Source: Rhodobium orientis
Lineage (GTDB): Bacteria > Pseudomonadota > Alphaproteobacteria > Rhizobiales > Rhodobiaceae
Assembly: GCF_003258835.1 (NCBI RefSeq)
Contig: NZ_NPEV01000022.1
Span: forward strand, 1-64,000
DNA: 64,000 bases
Direction of reading: 5' to 3'
Shown here one piece after another: positions 44,808 through 54,127 of this stretch. The first letter of the stretch is position 1. Every line of letters starts with the position of its first letter. The notes under the pieces were generated by a model. The model did not search any database. It was not told the DNA's origin and saw nothing but the letters and a program-made list of their open reading frames with translations. Position numbers and translations under genes: made by a program.

Positions 44808-45887
44808 ATGCGCCCCACCGCCGCTCTCACCTTCTCGGCCCTGCTTGCCGCGGCAACCGCCGGCCTCATGCCCGCCGGCGCCTTGGCTACCGAGCGCGTC
44901 GTCGTTTCCATCAAGCCGCTGCATTCGCTCGTTTCGGGGGTTATGGAGGGCGTCGGGACGCCGGAACTTATCGTCGACGGGGCCGGCTCCCCCCATTCCT
45001 ACAGCCTGAAACCGTCCCAGGCCCAAGACCTCCAGGATGCCGACATCGTTTTCTGGATCGGACCGGCGCTGGAGCCGTTCCTGGAAAAGGCGATTACGAC
45101 CCTCGGCAACGACGCCCGGAAGGTGGCGCTGATGGACGCCCCCGGCCTGACCCTGTTGCCGACCCGTTCCGGCGGCGCATTCGAACACCACCATCACCAC
45201 GACGGTGACGCGGAGCACCACGAAGAGGGGCACGAACACGAGCATGGGGACGAGGCCGATCATAACCACGCCGCGGCGGAGCACGAGGAAGACCACGACC
45301 GTCAGCATGCAGATGCCGACGAGCACGAACACGGCGACGCGGAAGAGCATGATCATGATCACGGCCCGATCGATCCCCATCTCTGGCTCGATCCGGAAAA
45401 CGCCCGCGTCTTCGTCGGCGAGATCGCCCGGGTGCTCTCCGAGGCAGATCCGGAGAATGCAAAGACCTATGCTGCCAACGCGAAATCGCTCGACGACCGG
45501 CTCGACGGCCTCGAAGCGACGTTGACGGACGACCTCAAGCCCGTGCGCGGCCGGCCCTTCATCACCTTCCACGACGCCTACCAGTATTTCGAGCACCGGT
45601 TCGGGCTCGCCTCGGCCGGCTCGATCAGCGTCAATCCGGAATCCATTCCCGGCGCAGAGCGGGTCGCGGAGATCCACGAACGCATCGCCGAGCTCGGCGC
45701 CGCCTGCGTCTTTGCCGAGCCGCAATTTACGCCGCGGCTGATCGCCGTCGTCACCGAGGGCACGGGCGCCACGTCCGCGACGCTCGACCCGCTCGGGGCA
45801 GAACTTGATAATGGTTCCGAACTATACTTTTCACTTCTTGAGAATCTCGGCGCTTCCCTTCGCACGTGCCTGGCGGACCGCAGTTAG
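44808..45887 (+). CDS. znuA: Zinc-binding periplasmic protein ZnuA
   Basis: Periplasmic zinc receptor of the ZnuABC importer, 359 residues. The signal peptide ends near GALA. The zinc ligands are expected in SPHSYSLKPSQAQDLQDADI, PIDPHLWLDPENARVFV, FHDAYQYFEHRFGLASAG and the late Asp region. Between the first two is an unusually long acidic His-rich loop (about residues 125-185, HHHHHDGD, HEEGHEHEHGDE and similar), typical of ZnuA and thought to capture zinc. It is divergent from znuC. Confidence 0.96.
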   Translation: MRPTAALTFSALLAAATAGLMPAGALATERVVVSIKPLHSLVSGVMEGVGTPELIVDGAGSPHSYSLKPSQAQDLQDADIVFWIGPALEPFLEKAITTLGNDARKVALMDAPGLTLLPTRSGGAFEHHHHHDGDAEHHEEGHEHEHGDEADHNHAAAEHEEDHDRQHADADEHEHGDAEEHDHDHGPIDPHLWLDPENARVFVGEIARVLSEADPENAKTYAANAKSLDDRLDGLEATLTDDLKPVRGRPFITFHDAYQYFEHRFGLASAGSISVNPESIPGAERVAEIHERIAELGAACVFAEPQFTPRLIAVVTEGTGATSATLDPLGAELDNGSELYFSLLENLGASLRTCLADRS

Positions 45888-46396
45888 CCGGAACGTTTCG
45901 GCCATCCAGGGAGATATTCGGACAACATGGTCCCGGGTCGGGCCGCGCAAAGCCTCCCGGCGGCGTCCCTCCGCCCTCGGCGCTTTCCCGGACACGCGGC
46001 CGCTCTACGACAGGGGTAGGACCGGCCTCTCCGGCGCCCTTGATCGTTGGAGCCGTTTCCGCAACCTATTCTGCGGAAACGGTTTTCCCGGATGGCCTTT
46101 GAGGCGAACGGCTCGTCAACCATTGGCCGGTAATGTGCGCAGCCCTTGATCGCGGGGTTCCGCGTCCTGCGGTGATGACGGCGACGACTGCTCGCCGACC
46201 TGTCGTGCGGGCCCGGGCGCAGGCACGCATATCGAGAATTTATTTCCGAAATTGCTTCAACTTTAAATATACATCGTACTTCTATGTAGTATCCGGTGTA
46301 TAATACCCTTTTTGAACCTTTTTGTATTCCGATTCACGCAATTTTAAGCAGCTTCGACTGTAAAATAAGTCAGGCACATTACGAAGAGGATGCCCC
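45888..46396. other. Intergenic region after znuA, with terminator and AT-rich promoter region
   Basis: A 509-base gap. Its first half is GC-rich and appears non-coding, although a short ORF overlaps the znuA 3' end in another frame. A strong terminator sits at 46053-46086, about 165 bases after the znuA stop, leaving a long 3' untranslated region or room for a small RNA. From about 46230 the sequence is AT-rich (for example TTTAAATATACATCG) and probably holds the promoter of the PDC-like gene, whose ATG follows a GAAGAGG ribosome site. Confidence 0.5.
46053..46086 (+). terminator. Intrinsic terminator downstream of znuA
   Basis: Perfect 11-base-pair stem (CCGTTTCCGCA / TGCGGAAACGG) around an 8-base loop, followed directly by TTTT. 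It is the first strong stop signal after znuA. Confidence 0.8.
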
Positions 46397-47014
46397 ATGT
46401 CCAGCAGGCTTCTTATCGCTTTCTTCGGCGCGGCGCTGTTCGGCGTGGTTCACGCCAACGCCGCCGAGCAAGGTCCCGCCCCGGATGCCAAGGCACTGAT
46501 CACACCGGCCATGGTCGCCGATGCCAGGGCCTGGGTCGACACCGAAATCGTCCGGGTGTCCGTCGAAGCCCAGAACGGGCGCTACGGAGCACTGCAGCAG
46601 GCCGAGATCGACGCCCTCGACAAGCAATGGCGCGAGGAGCGCGAGGCGGCGGACAAGCCGCTGATCGCCGCAACCCTGTCCAACCCGCTGTCCGTCTACC
46701 TGTCGCGCATGCAGGGCCGGTCCGTCGGCCTTTATGTCGAGATCTTCGTCATGGACGACAACGGCCTCAATGTCGGCCAGTCGTCGATCACCGGCGACTT
46801 CTGGCAGGGCGACGAGGCGAAGTTCCAGAAGACCTTTCCGGTCGGGCCCGACGCGGTCTTCATCGACGAACCGGAATGGGACGACGATTTCAAGATCTGG
46901 CGCGCCCAGCTCAACTACACCCTGACTGCCGAAGACGGGACAACGCCGATCGGGGCGGCCACCGTGGAAGTCAACCTGACGGAAGCCGCTCGCCGTCAGG
47001 CCGCCGGCAGCTAA
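46397..47014 (+). CDS. Exported PDC/Cache-like sensor-domain protein
   Basis: Protein of 205 residues with a signal peptide (MSSRLLIAFFGAALFGVVHA, cleaved near NAA) and no other membrane segment, so it is periplasmic. The region VGLYVEIFVMDDNGLNVGQS, then SITGDFWQGDEAKFQKTF, has the DxxG and D(Y/F)WQGDE pattern of PDC-type Cache sensor domains. After it, WRAQLNYTLTAEDGTTPIGA and VEVNLTEAA continue the same beta-fold. A chemoreceptor gene starts 22 bases downstream, so this could be a detached sensor domain or ligand-binding partner for it. The ligand is unknown. Confidence 0.8.
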   Translation: MSSRLLIAFFGAALFGVVHANAAEQGPAPDAKALITPAMVADARAWVDTEIVRVSVEAQNGRYGALQQAEIDALDKQWREEREAADKPLIAATLSNPLSVYLSRMQGRSVGLYVEIFVMDDNGLNVGQSSITGDFWQGDEAKFQKTFPVGPDAVFIDEPEWDDDFKIWRAQLNYTLTAEDGTTPIGAATVEVNLTEAARRQAAGS

Positions 47015-47035
47015 GAAGCGCAAGAAGGCATCGAC

Positions 47036-48721
47036 ATGATCAATAATATTTCCGTCACCGCCAAGGGCGTTGCCGCATTCGCGCTGATCGCCGTGGTCGG
47101 TATCGTCTCCAGCGTCATCGCCTACACCCAGTCCGTTTCCGCGGTCGACGCCGTGGAGGAAAACGCCCGCCTGAAGACGTTCATCGAGCATGTCAGCGAG
47201 ACCGACGTGCTGATGACCGACCAGGTGCTCGCCGCCAAGAACTTCCTGCTGACCGGCAATCGCGAATGGGTTCAGAAGGTCGATGACGGCACCCAGAAGG
47301 TGGCCGACAGCCTTACCGCCCTGAAAACCCTTGCTGCGACCACCGATGACGTCGAACCGAACCAGATCGCCGAGATCGAGACCGGCTGGCGCGCATGGCT
47401 GGACGGCTATGCGCAGCGGCAGATCCAGTTGATGCGCGATCCGATGACCGTCGATCTCGCCAAGGCGATGGAAATCACCCAGACCGGCACCAAGGCCATC
47501 GGGGTCGTGGAAGACCAGCTTCACGCCATTCACGAAACGCTGGCGGAGCGCCAGAAGGTGCTCGCCAAGGCGCAGGAAAGCGGCCTCGGCCTCGTCCAGA
47601 TGATCTCGCTCGCCAGCGCCTTCGTCATCGCCGGCTTCGCCGTGCTGCTCGGTTACCTGAACTACCGGATCATTTCCAAGCCGCTGGCCAGCCTTGCCAA
47701 TACCACCCAGCGCCTCGCCGACGGCGACCTCACCGCCGAGGTCGAGCATTCGAACCGCAAGGACGAGATCGGCCGCATGGGCGATGCCCTCGGCGTGTTC
47801 CGGGGCAACCTCGTGCGCACCAAGGAGCTGGAGGAAAAGGCCGCCGAACAGGCCGCCCTTGCCGAAGCGGAGAAGCGGGCCGAGATGGAGCGGGTCGCCA
47901 AGGAGTTCGAGGAGAGCGTGATGTCGATCTCCGACGAGATCCTGCAGGCCTCCGAACAGCTCAACGAGACCGCCTCGACCCTGTTCAACATCGCCGAGGA
48001 CACCTCGAGCCAGTCGATGACCGTGTCGTCGGCGGCCGAGCAGGCGACGGCCAACGTGCAGACGGTGGCGAGCGCGACGGAAGAGCTCTCCGCCTCGATC
48101 AACGAGATCAACGAGCAGATCCACTCTTCCTCGCAGATCGCGGCCCAGGCCGAGGTCGAGGTCGAAAAGACCAATCACGCGGTCGCCAGCCTGCAGGACG
48201 TGGTGGTCAAGATCGGCGACGTCACGCAGCTCATCAACGACATCGCCGAGCAGACCAACCTTCTTGCCCTCAACGCCACCATCGAGGCGGCACGGGCCGG
48301 CGAGGCGGGGCGCGGCTTTGCGGTCGTCGCCTCGGAGGTCAAGGCGCTGGCCGAACAGACCTCCAAGGCGACCGAGGAGATCGACACGCAGATCACCGAG
48401 ATGCGCAGCGCCGCCGACCTATCGATCAGCGCCACCGGCGTCATCGCCGAGATGGTCAAGACGATCGCGGAGCGGACCTCGAACATGGCCGCCTCGGCGG
48501 AGCAGCAGAACGCTGCCACCAGCGAGATCGCCCGCAACGTCTCGGAAGCCGCGACCGGCACCCAGCAGGTCTCAATGTCGATCGAGCAGGTGAGCGGGTC
48601 GGCGACCAAGACCGGCGACCTGTCGGCCAACATGCGCACCGCCATCGGCGATTTGCACAATCGCTCCGAGCAGCTCCGGGTCACCATGGACAGTTTCCTG
48701 AAGCGGGTTCGGGCCGCGTAA
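47036..48721 (+). CDS. Methyl-accepting chemotaxis protein with helical periplasmic domain
   Basis: Chemoreceptor of 561 residues. TM1 ([20 protein letters not shown]) is followed by a helical periplasmic domain of about 150 residues resembling CHASE3/four-helix-bundle sensors ([20 protein letters not shown]). TM2 ([18 protein letters not shown]) then leads to HAMP ([20 protein letters not shown]) and the signalling tip [20 protein letters not shown]. It is co-transcribed with the exported PDC-like protein and ends at a strong terminator. No C-terminal adaptation pentapeptide is visible. Confidence 0.93.
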   Translation: MINNISVTAKGVAAFALIAVVGIVSSVIAYTQSVSAVDAVEENARLKTFIEHVSETDVLMTDQVLAAKNFLLTGNREWVQKVDDGTQKVADSLTALKTLAATTDDVEPNQIAEIETGWRAWLDGYAQRQIQLMRDPMTVDLAKAMEITQTGTKAIGVVEDQLHAIHETLAERQKVLAKAQESGLGLVQMISLASAFVIAGFAVLLGYLNYRIISKPLASLANTTQRLADGDLTAEVEHSNRKDEIGRMGDALGVFRGNLVRTKELEEKAAEQAALAEAEKRAEMERVAKEFEESVMSISDEILQASEQLNETASTLFNIAEDTSSQSMTVSSAAEQATANVQTVASATEELSASINEINEQIHSSSQIAAQAEVEVEKTNHAVASLQDVVVKIGDVTQLINDIAEQTNLLALNATIEAARAGEAGRGFAVVASEVKALAEQTSKATEEIDTQITEMRSAADLSISATGVIAEMVKTIAERTSNMAASAEQQNAATSEIARNVSEAATGTQQVSMSIEQVSGSATKTGDLSANMRTAIGDLHNRSEQLRVTMDSFLKRVRAA

Positions 48722-48749
48722 GCAGTCTCCAAACGCACCGGCGAAACCG

Positions 48750-48782
48750 GCGGCGGCCTCAAAAGGGCCGCCGCTTTCTTTT
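48750..48782 (+). terminator. Intrinsic terminator after the second chemoreceptor
   Basis: Perfect 9-base-pair stem (GCGGCGGCC / GGCCGCCGC) with a TCAAAAG loop and a TTTCTTTT tract. It ends the PDC-chemoreceptor transcript just before the convergent IclR gene. Confidence 0.92.
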
Positions 48783-48795
48783 GTGCCGATGCGGG

Positions 48796-49596
48796 TCAGT
48801 CCGCCAGCAGCGGCTCCAGGGCGGAGGCGCAGCCGGCGAGCGCGCGGCGCGCCCGCTCGACATGCTCGGGCGCGGAAAACGCCTCGCGCGGCCCGGAAAT
48901 GCCGACAGCGGCAAGGACATTGCCCGGCCGGCCGACGGGCACGGCAAGGGCGGCAACGCCGGGCTCGAACTCGTTGTCGACCAGGGCAAAACCCTGGCGC
49001 CCGCTTGCCGCGACGGCCTCGGCTATCGCTGCGCGGTCGGTGATCGTATCGGCCGTGAATTGCTCCGCCGGCGCCTCTGACAGCGCCCCATCTCTGATGT
49101 CATCGGATGCAAAGCCCAACAGCGCCCGGCCGATGGCGGTCGGCAGCAAGGGGATGCGGCTGCCGATGGTGAAGCCGATGCTGACCGGGCGATCCTCCAC
49201 GTCGCCATGGGCGACATAGACCGCTTCCAGGCCGTCGAGCATGGCCAGCGAGATGGCCTCTTCGAGGTGGCGGGAGTGGGCAGAGAGCGTCGGCTGCACG
49301 TTCTTGCCGTAGCCGCGCCCCTGCAGGAAGCCGCCGGCCAGCACCAGCACCCGCGGCGTCAGCGAGAACACCCGGCCGGACTGGCGGACATAGCCGAGAT
49401 GGACCAGCGTCAGCACCAGGCGGCGGACGATCGCCCGGTCGTAGCCGGTGACGCCGGCGATATCGGCGATGCTGAGATGGGTGCGGGCGGCGTCGAACGC
49501 CTTCAGGACCGCCATGCCCTTGGCAAAGGTGAGCGAAATATCCTTGTCGCCGATCATCCGGTCCGCGCTCGTCGCATGCCGGGAGTTCCTCCGCAA
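48796..49596 (-). CDS. IclR family transcriptional regulator
   Basis: Regulator of 266 residues. The N-terminal winged helix is SLTFAKGMAVLKAFDAARTH and LSIADIAGVTGYDRAIVRRL; the C-terminal effector domain contains the IclR pattern PLLPTAIGRALLGF and VDNEFEPGVAALAVPVGRPG. This layout is closest to the PcaR/PobR/CatR-like branch that senses aromatic acids. The ATG at 49596 follows GGAGGA; a second ATG at 49557 also fits the family start. It is divergent from the TRAP-Rieske operon and is its likely regulator. Confidence 0.92.
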   Translation of the reverse strand: MRRNSRHATSADRMIGDKDISLTFAKGMAVLKAFDAARTHLSIADIAGVTGYDRAIVRRLVLTLVHLGYVRQSGRVFSLTPRVLVLAGGFLQGRGYGKNVQPTLSAHSRHLEEAISLAMLDGLEAVYVAHGDVEDRPVSIGFTIGSRIPLLPTAIGRALLGFASDDIRDGALSEAPAEQFTADTITDRAAIAEAVAASGRQGFALVDNEFEPGVAALAVPVGRPGNVLAAVGISGPREAFSAPEHVERARRALAGCASALEPLLAD

Positions 49597-49713
49597 TTCG
49601 TCTTGTGCACCGCCACATTCATCGGCAGCGGACGCCCAGATATGAGGCAGGGGGCCTTTTCAGCCCCCGAATCCCGGGCTTTTTTTAGCTACGCAAAAGT
49701 GCATACACGAGAA

Positions 49714-49727
49714 TTGACTCAAATCAA
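49714..49727 (+). promoter_or_regulatory. FNR/FixK-type box upstream of the TRAP-Rieske operon
   Basis: TTGACTCAAATCAA matches TTGAT-N4-ATCAA with one mismatch. It is about 86 bases before the dctP-type start and 118 bases before the IclR start, in an AT-rich promoter stretch. Control of an oxygen-dependent Rieske pathway by an oxygen-responsive factor would be plausible, either as repression or activation. Confidence 0.55.
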
Positions 49728-49766
49728 TCCACTGATAATAATTCTATTGCTCGAATATCATAAAAA

Positions 49767-49783
49767 TGTGCGTTTATCGCACA
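49767..49783. promoter_or_regulatory. Probable IclR operator
   Basis: Perfect inverted repeat TGTGCG-TTTAT-CGCACA, 30 bases before the TRAP binding-protein start and between the divergent IclR and TRAP genes. IclR-family operators are often such palindromes near the start of the controlled operon. Confidence 0.6.
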
Positions 49784-49812
49784 AACCGATCCAGCAGAGG
49801 GGTTTCCCGACC

Positions 49813-50826
49813 ATGATCCGGCGTCTCGCGCTCTCCGGCATTGCCTCACTTACCCTGCTTTCCGCGGCCCATGCGGACACCAGCCTCCGATACGCACATT
49901 TCATGCCGGCGCAGAGCTGGCAGCAGACCGACCTGTTCGAGGCTTGGGCCAAGGCCGTGGAGGACGCCTCCGGCGGCGCGGTCAAGACCACCGTGTTCCC
50001 GGCCCAGACCCTCGGCAAGGCGCCGGCCGGCTACGACAATGCCAAGAACGGCATCGCCGACATCGCCTGGACCGTCCAGGGCTATACGGCCGGGCGCTTC
50101 CCGCTCAGCCAGATCGTCGAACTGCCGGGCCTGTTCCAGACCGCCGAGGTCGGCTCCTGCGCCTTCCAGAAGCTCTATGATTCCGGCGCGCTCGATGACG
50201 AATACAAGGACACCCACGTCCTCTTCGTTCACACCCACGCGCCGGGCCAGCTCCACATGCGCGACACCCCGGTGAAGACACTCTCCGACCTCAAGGGCAA
50301 GAAGCTGCGCCGGCCGACCACCGTCATCGGCACGCTCCTTTCCGAACTCGGCGCCGAGCCGGTCGGCCTGCCGGCCCCGCGCATCTACGAGAATGTCGAA
50401 CGCGGCGTCATCGACGGCTACATGATCACCTGGGAGTCCGTCATCGCCTTCCGGCTCGCCGAACTCACCAAGTACCACACCGACTTCGGCTTTTATTCGC
50501 TGGCCTTCGTCACCACCATGAACAAGGCGAAATACGAGGCGCTGTCGCCGGAGGAGAAGAAGGCGATCGACGACAATAGCGGCATGAAGTGGTCGCTGGT
50601 CGCCGGCCGCGGCTACGACAAGGGCGATGCTAGAGCCCTGGTGGAATTGAAGAAGACCTCGGAGATCTATGAGATCCCGGCGGCGGAACGGCCGGAATGG
50701 GAGGCCGCCGCCAAGCGGGCGACCGAGATCTACCTGAACGAGCTGGACTCCAAGGGCCTTCCCGGCACCGAGACCTACGAAAAGGTCCAGGAATACGTCG
50801 CCGCCTGCAAGGCGGACCTGGACTAA
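49813..50826 (+). CDS. TRAP transporter solute-binding subunit (DctP type)
   Basis: Periplasmic receptor of a TRAP transporter, 337 residues. The signal peptide (MIRRLALSGIASLTLLSAAH) is cleaved near AHA. Family features: LRYAHFMPAQSWQQTDLFEA, the central KKLRRPTTVIGTLLSELGAE with the ligand-carboxylate Arg, and VERGVIDGYMITWESV. TRAP receptors bind organic acids; the genes behind it suggest an aromatic or amine-linked acid. First gene of the operon. Confidence 0.93.
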   Translation: MIRRLALSGIASLTLLSAAHADTSLRYAHFMPAQSWQQTDLFEAWAKAVEDASGGAVKTTVFPAQTLGKAPAGYDNAKNGIADIAWTVQGYTAGRFPLSQIVELPGLFQTAEVGSCAFQKLYDSGALDDEYKDTHVLFVHTHAPGQLHMRDTPVKTLSDLKGKKLRRPTTVIGTLLSELGAEPVGLPAPRIYENVERGVIDGYMITWESVIAFRLAELTKYHTDFGFYSLAFVTTMNKAKYEALSPEEKKAIDDNSGMKWSLVAGRGYDKGDARALVELKKTSEIYEIPAAERPEWEAAAKRATEIYLNELDSKGLPGTETYEKVQEYVAACKADLD

Positions 50827-50901
50827 GAGGCCACTCACACCGTCCCGGTGCTGGCGCGTCGGGACGGACCTCTTCCGCCCATCCTTGAAGGCTCCCAGCC
50901 G

Positions 50902-51432
50902 ATGTCCGGTTCACCGCCCGTCCTTCGCCTTGTTGCGGCTGTTCCGCGCCTTGCTGTCAAGGCGACGGAGCTGATCGCCTTTGCGGCGGTGCTGGGGCTC
51001 TTTTTCGTCGTCGCCTTCAACGTCGTCGGGCGGGCCGTCTTCGACCTCACAGACGGCGCCATCAACCCGATGATCCCCGGCGCCATCGAGCTTGCCAGCT
51101 ACACGCTCCTGATCGCCGTCTTTGCCGCCTTCCCGGTGTCGCTGAAGCACGGCATGGTGCGGGTCGACGTCCTCGTCGGCCGCTTTCCCCTGATCGTCCG
51201 CCGCGGCCTCAACCGGTTCTGGTCGCTGATCACGCTTGCCGTGGCCATCGCGCTCGTACGGCTCTTCTTCGACGAGATCGCCACCACCTACGCCCGCGGC
51301 GACATCACCCAGGTGCTGCGCCTGCCGCTCTGGCCGGTCTACGTCGCGCTCACCGCCGAATGCGCGGTACTGGCGCTCGCCGCCCTTTCCGAACTCGTCG
51401 CGCCGAGCAATATCGACGGGGATCTCGCCTGA
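50902..51432 (+). CDS. TRAP transporter small permease (DctQ type)
   Basis: Small membrane subunit of 176 residues with four TM helices. The ATG at 50902 (MSGSPPVLRLVAAVPRLAVK) is preferred to an earlier in-frame start at 50848. Characteristic segments include LFFVVAFNVVGRAVFD, AIELASYTLLIAVFAAFPVS and LKHGMVRVDVLV. It shares one base with the following large-permease gene. Confidence 0.93.
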   Translation: MSGSPPVLRLVAAVPRLAVKATELIAFAAVLGLFFVVAFNVVGRAVFDLTDGAINPMIPGAIELASYTLLIAVFAAFPVSLKHGMVRVDVLVGRFPLIVRRGLNRFWSLITLAVAIALVRLFFDEIATTYARGDITQVLRLPLWPVYVALTAECAVLALAALSELVAPSNIDGDLA

Positions 51433-52730
51433 TGGACATGCAGACCACAGGCATATTGTCGATCCTCGCCCTGTTCGTTGTCGTGCTCCTCGGCTGCCCC
51501 GTCGGGCTCGCCATGATCGTCGTCGGCTTCGGCGGCTTTGCCGCCATGATCGGCGTCGATCCGGCGCTCTCGGTCCTCAAGACCGCCGCCTTTGAGACCG
51601 CCTCGTCCTATTCCTTCACCCTGGTGCCGCTGTTCATCCTGATGGGCAACCTGGTCTCCCAGTCAGGCATGGCGGGCGATCTCTTTCGCGCCTCCGAGCG
51701 GCTGACGCGCGGCTGGTCGGGCGGCCTCGGCGCCGCCGGCATTACCGCGAGCGCGGTGTTTTCCACCGTCTCCGGCTCCTCGCTCGCCACCGCCTCGACG
51801 ATGACCCGGGTCGCCTATCCGGAAATGGTCAAGAGGGGCTATGACGCGCGCCTCGCTGCCGGCTCGCTCGCCGCCGGCGGCACGCTCGGTATCATGATCC
51901 CGCCGTCGATCGCGCTCCTCCTCTATGCCCTCATCACCGAGCAGTCGGTCGGCGAGATGTTCCTGGCCGGCATCCTGCCGGGCATCCTTGCCTATTCGCT
52001 CTACGTGATCACCGTCATACTGCTCGCCCGGCTGTGGCCGGCGCGCGAACGCAGCGAACCCGAAACGGCAAACGCCGATACGGTGCTCGACGCCCTAAAA
52101 CGCTTCCTGCCGGCCTTCGGCCTTTTCGGCCTCGTCATGGGCGGGCTCTATGGCGGCTTCTTCACGCCGACGGAGGCCGGCGGCGCTGGCGCGTTGTTCG
52201 CCCTCATCTACGCGCTGTTTCGCGGCCTGACCTGGAAGCAGTTCCGCGAGGCGGTCTATGCGACGGTCTACACGACGGCGACGATCTTCTTCATCCTGAT
52301 TGGCGCGGAGGTCCTCGGCTTCGTCATCTCCACCTCGCAGCTCTCTTTCGCCATGGTCGATTTCATGCGCGACAACGGGCTGACGGCCTGGCAGATCCTT
52401 GGCGCCATCCTCCTCTTCTACATCGTGCTCGGCTGTTTCATGGAAAGCCTGGCGATGATCCTCTTGACCGTTCCGATCTTCTTTCCGGTGATTGTCGCGG
52501 CCGGCTTCGATCCGGTCTGGTTCGGCATCATCGCCGTCGTCACCGTGGAACTCGGCCTGATCTCGCCGCCGGTCGGCATGAACCTCTTCATGGTCAAGAG
52601 CGCGGCGCCGGAACTCAATATCAAGACGATCATGGCCGGCGTCCTGCCCTTCGTCGTCACCGACCTGGTGCGGCTGGCCATTCTCGTCGCCTTTCCTGCC
52701 ATCGCGCTGTTCCTTCCGGGGCGGCTGTGA
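51432..52730 (+). CDS. TRAP transporter large permease (DctM type)
   Basis: Large membrane subunit of 432 residues, about 12 TM helices, starting at the ATG that overlaps the DctQ stop. Family motifs: VPLFILMGNLVSQSGMAGDL, SGSSLATASTMTRVAYPEMV, GGTLGIMIPPSIALLLYALI and ELGLISPPVGMNLFMVKSAA. Together with the two previous genes it forms a complete sodium-driven importer. Confidence 0.95.
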   Translation: MDMQTTGILSILALFVVVLLGCPVGLAMIVVGFGGFAAMIGVDPALSVLKTAAFETASSYSFTLVPLFILMGNLVSQSGMAGDLFRASERLTRGWSGGLGAAGITASAVFSTVSGSSLATASTMTRVAYPEMVKRGYDARLAAGSLAAGGTLGIMIPPSIALLLYALITEQSVGEMFLAGILPGILAYSLYVITVILLARLWPARERSEPETANADTVLDALKRFLPAFGLFGLVMGGLYGGFFTPTEAGGAGALFALIYALFRGLTWKQFREAVYATVYTTATIFFILIGAEVLGFVISTSQLSFAMVDFMRDNGLTAWQILGAILLFYIVLGCFMESLAMILLTVPIFFPVIVAAGFDPVWFGIIAVVTVELGLISPPVGMNLFMVKSAAPELNIKTIMAGVLPFVVTDLVRLAILVAFPAIALFLPGRL

Positions 52731-52788
52731 TGGCATCCTTTCAGCAACCGTCGCTTCAGACGACAGAGCACCCGAGGAGACCCCTGCC

Positions 52789-54105
52789 ATGATGAGCCAG
52801 GAACAGAACGACCAGTTGACCCGCGTCGGCCCCGGCGCGCCGGCCGGCGATGTGCTGCGCCGCTACTGGCAGCCGGCCGCGCTTTCCGACGAACTGGTTT
52901 CCGAGCGCCCCGTCGTGCCGGTCAAGCTCCTCGGCGAGGACCTGGTGCTGTTTCGCGACAATTCCGGCAAGCTCGGCCTCATCGACCGGTTCTGCCCGCA
53001 TCGCGGCGTCGACCTGTGCTTCGGACGGCGCGAGGACGATGGCTTGCGCTGCCCCTTCCATGGCTGGCATTTCGACCGCACCGGCCAGTGCGTGGAACAG
53101 CCCGGCGAGCCGGAAAAGAGCCAGATGCACACCCAGATCAAGGTGACGTCCTATCCGGTCGAGGAACGCAACGGCATCGTCTTTGCCTATATGGGCCCCG
53201 GCGATCCGCCGCCCTTTCCCGCCCTCGACTGCTTTGCCGCGCCGGACAGCCACGTCTTTGCCTTCAAGGGGCTTTGGGAGTGCAACTGGCTGCAGGCGTT
53301 AGAGGTTGGCATTGACCCGGCGCACGCTTCGTTCCTGCACCGCTTCCTGCAGGACGAAGACCCGAACGAGGGCTACGGCAAGCAGTTCCGCGACCGCGCC
53401 GCGAATACCGACATCCCGATGACCCAGCTCCTGCGCGAATATCCACGCCCCGAGATCAAGGTGGAGGAAACCGACTACGGTCTTCGGTTGATCGCGCTCC
53501 GCCACATGCCGGACGGGCGCAGCCATGTGCGCGTCACCAACCAGGTGTTCCCGGAGGCGATCTGCATCCCGATGTCGAACGAGATGACGATCACCCAGTG
53601 GCACGTGCCGATCGATGACGAGACCTGCTACTGGTATTCCATGTTCGTCAGCTTCGGCAAACCCGTCGACAAGACGCTGATGCGCGAGCAGCGGCTGAAG
53701 GAGCACCGGTTGCCGGACTACGCGCCGCTGCGCAACAAGCGCAACAATTACGGCTACGATCCGGCCGAGCAGCGCGACCTCACCTATACGGGCATGGGCC
53801 TCGACATCAACGTGCACGACCAGTGGGCGGTGGAATCCATGGGGCCGATCCAGGACCGCACCCGCGAGCATCTCGGCCGCACCGATGTCGGCATCTCGCG
53901 CTACCGGCGGCTGATGCGCGCTGCCATCGCCAAGGTGGCGGAGGGCTCGACGGAAGGCCTGCCGATGCTCGGCGAGGCCGACCTTGCCGAGGTCAAGGGT
54001 CCGGTCGCCATCGACGCCATCGGCCCGAGCGACGACTGGGACAGCCTCTGGCGCGACAGCGACGCCGCCCGCCGCACCGCCTGCTCCTGGGACGCAGCGC
54101 TGTGA
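52789..54105 (+). CDS. Rieske-type aromatic ring-hydroxylating oxygenase, alpha subunit
   Basis: Oxygenase component of 438 residues, similar in layout to phthalate 4,5-dioxygenase. The Rieske 2Fe-2S ligands are in RFCPHRGVDLC (about residue 69) and CPFHGWHFD (about residue 87). The mononuclear iron ligands are in GIDPAHASFLHRF (about 175-187), with a later Asp. The ATG follows GAGGAG. No beta subunit, ferredoxin or reductase is encoded nearby, so electrons must come from elsewhere. It lies between the TRAP transporter and the GS-like ligase. Confidence 0.93.
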   Translation: MMSQEQNDQLTRVGPGAPAGDVLRRYWQPAALSDELVSERPVVPVKLLGEDLVLFRDNSGKLGLIDRFCPHRGVDLCFGRREDDGLRCPFHGWHFDRTGQCVEQPGEPEKSQMHTQIKVTSYPVEERNGIVFAYMGPGDPPPFPALDCFAAPDSHVFAFKGLWECNWLQALEVGIDPAHASFLHRFLQDEDPNEGYGKQFRDRAANTDIPMTQLLREYPRPEIKVEETDYGLRLIALRHMPDGRSHVRVTNQVFPEAICIPMSNEMTITQWHVPIDDETCYWYSMFVSFGKPVDKTLMREQRLKEHRLPDYAPLRNKRNNYGYDPAEQRDLTYTGMGLDINVHDQWAVESMGPIQDRTREHLGRTDVGISRYRRLMRAAIAKVAEGSTEGLPMLGEADLAEVKGPVAIDAIGPSDDWDSLWRDSDAARRTACSWDAAL

Positions 54106-54127
54106 GCGCCCTTTCCGCCGTTAAAGG

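Noticed and set aside
45805-46149. Plus-strand ORF overlapping the znuA 3' end
   Set aside because: The first part is a shifted frame of znuA, and the rest contains the terminator stem.
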